Assembly (NCBI GenBank): GCA_945869365.1
Contig: CAMBOW010000025.1
Span: 1 to 20,697, forward strand
DNA: 20,697 bases
Reading direction: 5' to 3'
Source: Flavobacterium psychrophilum
GTDB lineage: Bacteria; Bacteroidota; Bacteroidia; Flavobacteriales; Flavobacteriaceae
Part shown: positions 14,967-20,697 of the stretch, in pieces
How positions within the stretch are numbered: the stretch's first letter is position 1
Layout: each line of letters begins with the position of its first letter
Notes under the pieces: generated by a model
The model's input: the letters and a program-made list of their open reading frames with translations, nothing else
The model's database searches: none
Told to the model about the DNA's origin: nothing
Program-made: the position numbers and the translations under genes

Positions 14967-15488
14967 ATGGATTCTACCAAACTCTTAGAAATTATTGCCT
15001 ATACCCTTCCCTCTTTAATTACCGGTGGCGTAGCCTATTACCTGTTTGTTGCTTATTTTAAGGACCAACAAAACAACCGCCGTTGGTTGCTGCAAAAAGA
15101 GAATCAAAAAGCGTCTTTGCCCTTGCGATTGCAAGCCTACGAACGCATGGCCTTATTTTTAGAACGCATCAATCCGGCCAACTTATTGGTGCGCGTGACG
15201 CCGCATTCCTCCGATAAAAATCAATACGAAAATTACGTGATTGCCCAAATCGAACAAGAATTTGAGCACAACCTCACCCAACAAATCTACTTGAGTGACG
15301 ACTGTTGGACCGTGATTACCACCGCCAAAAATGCCACCATACAATTGATTCGAAAAGCCAGCATGAGCGAAAAAGTTGAAAATGCCGACAAATTGCGCGA
15401 AGTAATTTTAAGTGAATTGTTTGATAAATCGTCTCCGAGTTCGGCTGCATTGGGCTACCTGAAATCAGAAATCAAGCAGTTTTTATAG
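14967..15488 (+). CDS. Single-pass membrane protein of unknown function
   Basis: I cannot assign a function. The 173-residue protein has a short N terminus (MDSTKLLEI), one membrane helix (about 8-29, IIAYTLPSLITGGVAYYLFVAYF), then a charged region (KDQQNNRRWLLQKENQKASLPLRLQAYERMALFLERI) and a soluble helical domain to the C terminus. The soluble part is probably cytoplasmic from the positive residues following the helix. It looks like a conserved hypothetical of Bacteroidota; I recall a domain-of-unknown-function family of this shape but am not sure of its name. ATG at 14967 is chosen over an upstream in-frame alternative at 14913 because the -7 element lies between them. The stop codon overlaps the end of the converging M1 peptidase gene by 6 bp, with no terminator hairpin visible. 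Confidence 0.82.
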   Translation: MDSTKLLEIIAYTLPSLITGGVAYYLFVAYFKDQQNNRRWLLQKENQKASLPLRLQAYERMALFLERINPANLLVRVTPHSSDKNQYENYVIAQIEQEFEHNLTQQIYLSDDCWTVITTAKNATIQLIRKASMSEKVENADKLREVILSELFDKSSPSSAALGYLKSEIKQFL

Positions 15489-17585
15489 CGATTTTCCTTC
15501 GGCTAATAAACGTTGTAATTGCGTCTTCTCGCGGATGGGCAACTGCGGAATAAATTCTTCAAGCATCGTTTTGTACTCGGCCACCTTTATCAGCTCTCGT
15601 AATTTGTCTTTGGCAAACTTCACAAACTGCCACCGATGGCTGCTCGTGGAATAGACCAAACTTTTGAGTACTTCGGGTGTGTTGAGTTTTAAATTCAACA
15701 ACGCATTCAAGGCATTTTGTTGCAAATTGGAATCGTAATTGGTGCTGGTGTAATGCAGCAACTCGCGGTAAAACACACTTTTTTGAGGCAGCTCAGTGGC
15801 GTGTAAATAGGCCAAATACAAATAGGCCAAGCGCAGGTTTTTGTCCAAAAAACCCGTTCTATTTTTAAACTTCTCCAAATAGCGATCCCGATGCTCGGGG
15901 GCGTTTTTCCACAAGGCATACAGGGCCATTTCTTGGGTTTCGTAGGAAGGATCGTCAAGCAAACTTTCGAAAGTTGCGCGAAATGATGCTGGAAATTCGG
16001 GCGTGGTTGCGGCTACCGTTTGACGCACCGCTACATCGCCGGTTTGCAGCGCCGCTTGCAGTAAAAATTCCCGGTCTTCAAAATGGGCATTTTTGTTTTG
16101 GTAGAGCAACAATTCTTTGAGTGGTGCCGGAAATTTTCCGTTCATCCAATACAACAAACTGTCGTGTTGTGTGAGCGAAATGGGGCGATTGCGCAACTGA
16201 ATGTATTGTGCCATCGTTTTATTTTTTCGCAACAAAGCAAAAGCCTCTTCTTTGGGAAATTCGGCCGATTCCAACCAGGTTTTTTGAAAATCAAGCGTAT
16301 TAAATTGAGGAGCCACTTTGTTGATTTCAGTCAAAAAATAGGCGGTTGTGACGTTAGTAAACTGGTGCTTTTTGAGGTAGGATTTCACCGCTTTTTGAAA
16401 GGCTTTGGCGCCAATCGTTTCGCGAATCACGTGCAAGGCCCAGGCGCCTTTTTGGTAAAAACTCAGGGAACTGGCTTTGGGATTGAGCACCGGAATGCTG
16501 TCAGTTTTCGCCGCTTGAATGAGCTGTTGCGACGACTGAAACAGTTTGTTGTAAAAATAATCTTCGCCAAATATTGCTCTCTCGGCCAACAAGGCATAAT
16601 AGGTGGCAAAGCCTTCCTGTAACCAATGGTCTTTCCCCGATTGGGCCGTCACCAAATTGCCAAACCACTGGTGGGCCAGTTCGTGCGCGTTGACATTCAC
16701 GTAATTTCTATCATTAAAGCCAATTGAATCGACCAGGTATTCGCGCGAAAAAATCGTAGCCGTGGTGTTTTCCATACCGGCATACAAAAAATCCCGAACG
16801 GGCACCTGGCGGTATATTTTCCAGAGGTATTTCACGCCAATTTCTTTGGCCAAATAATCCATAATTTGCCTCGAATAGCGATAAGTCGGTTCCATGCGCG
16901 CGGCGTCTTCGGCTTCGAAATACTGTTCGAGTGGCACACCGGCTTGGCTACGAAGTGTTCGTTTTTGGTAATGACCAATCGCCAAAGCCACCAAATAGCT
17001 GCTCATGGGCTGGGTCATTTGGTACTGCCATTCCACTTCATCACCAATGGCTTTTTGTTGAGTCAATTCGCCGTTGGATACCACCGTAAAACTTTTATGG
17101 AAGCGTACCGTGGTAGAAAAAATCACCTTTTCATTCGGGTCATCAAAACTGGGCAACCAATTGCTGGTGTATTTGCCCTGGCCTTGGGTCCAGATTTGTC
17201 CTTGCACTTGTTCGGGCGTTTGTACCGTGGCCGAAAAATCCCAATTCACAAAATACAGGGCTTGAGTAGGAAAGGCTTCGTATTGAAATTGCAAACTGTT
17301 TGGGCCAAGTTGAAATCCTTGGTACAGAATCAATTGTTTTTGGTTGTTCCTAAATGAAATGGGTTTGCCGTTGAGCAAAACTTGGGTGAATTCCATTTTT
17401 TGGGCGTCAATGCGAATAGTATCCACCACCGCTTTGACCGTAAATTCAAATTTTACGGTACCCGTTACATTGCGTTTCACCGGATTGAGTTCGAGCGATG
17501 ACCAACAGTTGGTAAAATCGACCGACTTGGGCGATTGGGCAACCGCAACTGCCGTGAGCAACAACAAACAATACCGAAGCAGCAT
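15483..17585 (-). CDS. Secreted M1-family zinc aminopeptidase
   Basis: M1 peptidases remove N-terminal residues from peptides with one catalytic zinc. The 700-residue protein starts with a signal peptide (MLLRYCLLLLTAVAVAQS, likely cut after AVA near 16), so it should act outside the cytoplasm, perhaps in peptide feeding. After an N-terminal beta domain (about 25-205) comes the catalytic domain: the exopeptidase loop as GMENT (270-274), zinc site HELAHQWFGN (301-310; His301, Glu302, His305) and the third ligand Glu324 in WLQEGFATYY. The C-terminal ~250 residues are helical, HEAT-like. The frame runs 40 codons further upstream, but ATG 17585 starts the signal peptide and a TATATTTG element lies just before it. 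The gene is divergent from recG. Its substrate range is unknown. Confidence 0.95.
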   Translation of the reverse strand: MLLRYCLLLLTAVAVAQSPKSVDFTNCWSSLELNPVKRNVTGTVKFEFTVKAVVDTIRIDAQKMEFTQVLLNGKPISFRNNQKQLILYQGFQLGPNSLQFQYEAFPTQALYFVNWDFSATVQTPEQVQGQIWTQGQGKYTSNWLPSFDDPNEKVIFSTTVRFHKSFTVVSNGELTQQKAIGDEVEWQYQMTQPMSSYLVALAIGHYQKRTLRSQAGVPLEQYFEAEDAARMEPTYRYSRQIMDYLAKEIGVKYLWKIYRQVPVRDFLYAGMENTTATIFSREYLVDSIGFNDRNYVNVNAHELAHQWFGNLVTAQSGKDHWLQEGFATYYALLAERAIFGEDYFYNKLFQSSQQLIQAAKTDSIPVLNPKASSLSFYQKGAWALHVIRETIGAKAFQKAVKSYLKKHQFTNVTTAYFLTEINKVAPQFNTLDFQKTWLESAEFPKEEAFALLRKNKTMAQYIQLRNRPISLTQHDSLLYWMNGKFPAPLKELLLYQNKNAHFEDREFLLQAALQTGDVAVRQTVAATTPEFPASFRATFESLLDDPSYETQEMALYALWKNAPEHRDRYLEKFKNRTGFLDKNLRLAYLYLAYLHATELPQKSVFYRELLHYTSTNYDSNLQQNALNALLNLKLNTPEVLKSLVYSTSSHRWQFVKFAKDKLRELIKVAEYKTMLEEFIPQLPIREKTQLQRLLAEGKSL

Positions 17586-17606
17586 AGAATATTTTTTTAA
17601 TCCACA

Positions 17607-17614
17607 CAAATATA
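17607..17614 (-). promoter_or_regulatory. -7 element of the M1 peptidase gene
   Basis: The minus strand reads TATATTTG, a full TAnnTTTG match, 21 nt before ATG 17585. A TTG on that strand at 17632-17630 is only 15 nt upstream, shorter than usual, so the -33 part is uncertain. Confidence 0.55.
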
Positions 17615-17695
17615 CACAGACTTTCGCTGCAATTTTCGGGCGGAGTGGCTTTCGTGATTTCAAATTATAAACTATCTTCGGACTTTCGAAATCCC

Positions 17696-19795
17696 ATGGA
17701 TGCATTGCAAACTCCCATTGAGTACCTGAAAGGCGTTGGCCCCAACCGCGGACAGTTGTTGCGCAGCGAGTTGGGTATTCACACCTATTCTGATTTGCTG
17801 CAATTGTATCCCAATCGCTACATTGATCGCACGCGTTATTACAAAATAAATGAGCTGCAACCCAGCTCGGCCGAAGTGCAGTTGGTGGGAAAACTCATCC
17901 ACATCAAACTGGCCGAACAAAAGCGAGGGAAGCGCCTAGTGGCTACTTTTGTGGACGAAACCGGGCAGATGGAATTGGTGTGGTTTCAGGGCCATAAATT
18001 CATCAAAGACCAATTGCAACTAAACGTGCCGCTGGTGATTTTCGGAAAATGTTCGGTGTTTAATGGCGTTTATTCGATGCCGCATCCCGAAATTGAATTA
18101 TTGAAAGACCACGAACAAAGTTTGCGTTCGGCGCTGCAAGCGGTGTATCCCAGTACAGAGAAATTAGCCAACAAAGGCATTTCAAATCGGGTGATGCACA
18201 AATTGCTGCAGCAACTTTTTCTGGAAACACAGGCGCGATTCGATGAAACCTTGCCGACTACTTTGCTTAACGAGCTTAAACTCATTCCCAAAAACGCCGC
18301 CTTATTTAACATTCATTTTCCCAAAAGCACCGATGCCTTGGCCAAAGCGCAGTTTCGATTGAAATTTGAAGAGCTCTTTTTTATTCAGCTGCAACTCATT
18401 TCGAAGAATCTCATTCGCAAACAAAAAATTAAGGGCCATGCCTTTACGCAAGTGGGTGACAAATTCACCACGTTTTTTGAACAGCATTTGCCCTTTGATC
18501 TGACCAATGCCCAAAAACGCGTGCTCAAAGAAATCCGAAACGACATGGGCAAACCGGCGCAAATGAACCGCTTGTTGCAAGGCGATGTGGGTTCGGGCAA
18601 AACCATCGTGGCGTTTATGAGTATGTTGTTGGCTATTGACAATGGGTTTCAAGCCTGTTTGATGGCGCCCACCGAAATTTTGGCCAACCAACACTTTTTG
18701 GGATTGGGCGAATTGGCCGCGCTGTTGGGCATCGAAATTCGCTTGCTGACCGGCTCAACCAAAACAGCTGCTCGCAAAGAAATACACGAAGGACTCGAAA
18801 GCGGGACACTTCAGATTATTGTAGGTACGCATGCCTTACTAGAAGACAAGGTGCAATTTGCCAATTTGGGCTTGGCCATCATAGACGAACAACACCGATT
18901 TGGCGTAGCCCAACGGTCTAAATTGTGGCAAAAAAACGAAATTCCGCCGCACGTTTTGGTCATGACCGCCACGCCCATTCCACGCACGCTGGCCATGAGT
19001 TTGTATGGCGATTTGGATATTTCGGTGATTGACGAATTGCCTCCGGGACGAAAACCCATACAGACCGTACACCGCTTTGAAGCCAACCGACTGAAAGTAT
19101 GGAAATTTATCAAAGATGAAATTGCCAAAGGCAGGCAAATCTATATCGTTTTTCCGCTCATACAGGAATCTGAAACCCTAGATTTTAAAAATTTGATGGA
19201 AGGCTATGAAGGAATATCTCGCGATTTTCCGCTTCCGCAGTATGCCGTTTCAATTCTACACGGACAAATGAAAGCCGCCGAAAAAGACTCCGAGATGAAG
19301 CGATTTGCCGAGGGAAAAACACAAATTATGGTGGCCACCACCGTGATTGAAGTGGGCGTAAATGTGCCCAATGCCAGCGTGATGATCATCGAAAGTGCCG
19401 AACGATTTGGCCTCTCGCAATTGCACCAGCTGCGTGGTCGGGTGGGCCGAGGTGCCGAACAAAGTTACTGCATTCTGATGACAGCGCACCAATTGTCGTC
19501 CGACAGCAAAACCCGCATGGAAACCATGTGCCGCACCAACGACGGTTTTGAAATTGCCGAAGTCGATTTGAAACTGCGCGGACCCGGCGACATCCTGGGC
19601 ACCCAACAAAGTGGCATTTTGCAATTGCGCATCGCCGATTTGGTGCGCGATCGCGATATTTTGCAAGTAGCCCGTCACGAAGCGATCAAACTGCTTAAAG
19701 AAGATCCTAGCCTTTCGCTGCCGGAACACCAAGCCGTTCGAAAGGTATATGTAGAATTGGTGAAGAAGAAAAATATTTGGAATTATATAAGTTAA
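17696..19795 (+). CDS. recG: ATP-dependent DNA helicase RecG
   Basis: RecG reverses stalled replication forks and moves branched DNA in recombination and repair. The 699-residue protein has the family layout: an N-terminal helix-hairpin-helix start (IEYLKGVGPNRGQLLR), the OB-fold wedge domain (about 60-135; VQLVGKLIHIKLAEQ, ATFVDETGQMELVWFQG), then two helicase domains with GDVGSGKT (296-303), APTEILANQH (324-333), DEQHRFG (397-403), VMTATPIPRTLAMSLYGD, ATTVIEVGVNVPNA and QLRGRVGRG. The ending with LRGPGDILGTQQSG is the TRG-like motif region that couples ATP use to movement. ATG 17696 is chosen because MDALQTPIEYLKGVG is the usual start; GTG 17645 would add 17 residues. The bestrophin-like gene begins 3 nt after the stop codon. 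Confidence 0.96.
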   Translation: MDALQTPIEYLKGVGPNRGQLLRSELGIHTYSDLLQLYPNRYIDRTRYYKINELQPSSAEVQLVGKLIHIKLAEQKRGKRLVATFVDETGQMELVWFQGHKFIKDQLQLNVPLVIFGKCSVFNGVYSMPHPEIELLKDHEQSLRSALQAVYPSTEKLANKGISNRVMHKLLQQLFLETQARFDETLPTTLLNELKLIPKNAALFNIHFPKSTDALAKAQFRLKFEELFFIQLQLISKNLIRKQKIKGHAFTQVGDKFTTFFEQHLPFDLTNAQKRVLKEIRNDMGKPAQMNRLLQGDVGSGKTIVAFMSMLLAIDNGFQACLMAPTEILANQHFLGLGELAALLGIEIRLLTGSTKTAARKEIHEGLESGTLQIIVGTHALLEDKVQFANLGLAIIDEQHRFGVAQRSKLWQKNEIPPHVLVMTATPIPRTLAMSLYGDLDISVIDELPPGRKPIQTVHRFEANRLKVWKFIKDEIAKGRQIYIVFPLIQESETLDFKNLMEGYEGISRDFPLPQYAVSILHGQMKAAEKDSEMKRFAEGKTQIMVATTVIEVGVNVPNASVMIIESAERFGLSQLHQLRGRVGRGAEQSYCILMTAHQLSSDSKTRMETMCRTNDGFEIAEVDLKLRGPGDILGTQQSGILQLRIADLVRDRDILQVARHEAIKLLKEDPSLSLPEHQAVRKVYVELVKKKNIWNYIS

Positions 19796-19798
19796 ATT

Positions 19799-20662
19799 AT
19801 GGTACAGTACAACCCAAAAGATTGGATTACGTTTATTTTTCGGTTTCAGAAATCGGATACATTTCGGCAATTGATTCCCATGATGATTTTCATCGGACTT
19901 TATTCAGGTGGAATAGCCTATGTAGAACTCAACCTCTGGCAACTCAAAGACAGCAGTGTGGTGAAAAACATCTCGATTATGCACGGAATGCTGGGATTTG
20001 TGATTTCGTTGTTGTTGGCCTACCGCACCAACACCGCCTACGACCGCTGGTGGGAAGGCCGAAAACTATGGGGCACTTTGGTAAACAACAGCCGAAATTT
20101 GGCCTGTAAACTGGCCGCGATGCTCAAAGAAGAAAAAGACAAAAAGTACCTGCGGTTTCTAATTTCGACCTACGCCTCTATTTTGGCCAAACATTTAAAC
20201 AACGAAGCGGTAGGGCAAGTGCTCTTTGATGGGGTTGAGTTGGATATCAAAGCAAATAGACATGTGCCCAATCAAATTGCGGCGATGTTGTTTCAAAAAA
20301 TTAACGACCTCTATGTTTCGGGTAAAATTACAGGCGATCAACTGATCCTGTTGAATGCCGAATTTCAGTCATTTAATGAGGTTTGTGGCGCCTGCGAACG
20401 CATTAAAAACACGCCTATCCCCTATTCCTACAGTGCCTTTATCAAGAAATTTATATTTTTCTATGTGATGACATTGCCTTTTGGCTATGCCTTGAGTTTG
20501 GGCTTTTTGGTGATTCCGGTAGTGGTATTTATTTTTTATGTCTTGGCCAGTTTAGAACTCATCGCCGAAGAAATTGAAGATCCGTTTGGCACCGACTCCA
20601 ATGATTTACCTACCGTCAAAATTGCGGCGAATATTAAGAAGCACATTGAGGAGTTGTTGTAG
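19799..20662 (+). CDS. Bestrophin-like anion channel
   Basis: Bacterial bestrophin homologues (UPF0187) are pentameric membrane channels; some conduct cations, others anions. The 287-residue protein has the family signature RTNTAYDRWWEGRKLWG (76-92), right after a membrane helix (about 60-75). A first helix lies at about 26-43, and two further hydrophobic helices near about 215-250 (FIKKFIFFYVMTLPFGYALS, FLVIPVVVFIFYVLASL). The C terminus has the family element EEIEDPFGTDSNDLP (261-275). Length is normal for the bacterial branch. The ATG lies 3 nt after the recG stop, so the gene is probably translated from the recG message. Ion preference cannot be read from sequence. Confidence 0.93.
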   Translation: MVQYNPKDWITFIFRFQKSDTFRQLIPMMIFIGLYSGGIAYVELNLWQLKDSSVVKNISIMHGMLGFVISLLLAYRTNTAYDRWWEGRKLWGTLVNNSRNLACKLAAMLKEEKDKKYLRFLISTYASILAKHLNNEAVGQVLFDGVELDIKANRHVPNQIAAMLFQKINDLYVSGKITGDQLILLNAEFQSFNEVCGACERIKNTPIPYSYSAFIKKFIFFYVMTLPFGYALSLGFLVIPVVVFIFYVLASLELIAEEIEDPFGTDSNDLPTVKIAANIKKHIEELL

Positions 20663-20680
20663 AATTAATAATTAATAATT
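20663..20680. repeat. Short period-7 repeat after the bestrophin gene
   Basis: The 7-mer AATTAAT occurs twice in tandem (20663-20669, 20670-20676) plus AATT, directly after the stop codon. It is short and AT-only, so chance is possible, but its period agrees with the repeat at 9386-9427. Confidence 0.4.
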
Positions 20681-20697
20681 GGTTGTGTATGTTATGA

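Noticed and set aside
16083..16622. Long open frame on the strand opposite the M1 peptidase
   Set aside because: It lies opposite the catalytic and helical domains and has no independent support.
17645..17695. GTG start adding 17 residues to RecG
   Set aside because: The usual RecG N terminus begins at MDALQTPIEYLKGVG, ATG 17696.
17586..17705. 40-codon N-terminal extension of the M1 peptidase
   Set aside because: It would hide the signal peptide, cross the TATATTTG element and overlap the start of recG.

Overview
The window looks like chromosomal DNA of a flavobacterium (Bacteroidota, Flavobacteriaceae-like). The evidence is AT-rich intergenic DNA, starts without Shine-Dalgarno sequences, several upstream sequences matching the Bacteroidota promoter form (TTTG or TTG about 19-22 nt before TAnnTTTG), and the protein set itself: CorA, RhlE, EttA, an OmpA-type lipoprotein, a lipoprotein cytochrome c and an M1 peptidase with strong flavobacterial character. 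I recognise 18 protein genes, one of them a 58-residue membrane protein. I see no rRNA, tRNA, CRISPR array, insertion sequence or phage gene.

Layout. 1-140: AT-rich edge with no supportable gene. 141-1223 (-): CorA metal transporter. 1293-2531 (+) and 3558-4625 (+): two histidine-degradation genes (hutI, hutG-like), separated by an opposite-strand gene for a membrane-anchored coiled-coil protein (2577-3461). 4705-5955 (+): RhlE-type RNA helicase, converging on ettA (5976-7670, -). 7720-9379 (-): a cytochrome c lipoprotein, the 58-residue membrane protein and holA (DNA polymerase III delta). 9523-10974 (+): a lone HsdR-N-type nuclease-fold protein and a family 2 glycosyltransferase, probably one operon. 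11046-11876 (+): OmpA-like lipoprotein. 11913-14859 (-): uvrD/pcrA helicase followed by a YciO-like protein. 14967-15488 (+): membrane protein of unknown function. 15483-17585 (-): secreted M1 aminopeptidase. 17696-20662 (+): recG, then a bestrophin-like channel.

The content is mainly housekeeping: DNA replication and repair (holA, uvrD, recG), translation and RNA (ettA, rhlE), envelope (OmpA lipoprotein, glycosyltransferase, peptidase), ion transport (CorA, bestrophin) and histidine catabolism. Three of the four converging gene pairs share a strong two-way hairpin terminator; the fourth pair overlaps tail to tail by 6 bp.

I did not find a clear new multi-gene system. The points most worth checking are the short promoter-bearing membrane ORF next to the cytochrome, the lone nuclease-fold protein beside holA, the YciO-type (not TsaC-type) active-site region of the YrdC-fold protein, and period-7 repeats in intergenic DNA, two of which share an exact 11-mer.
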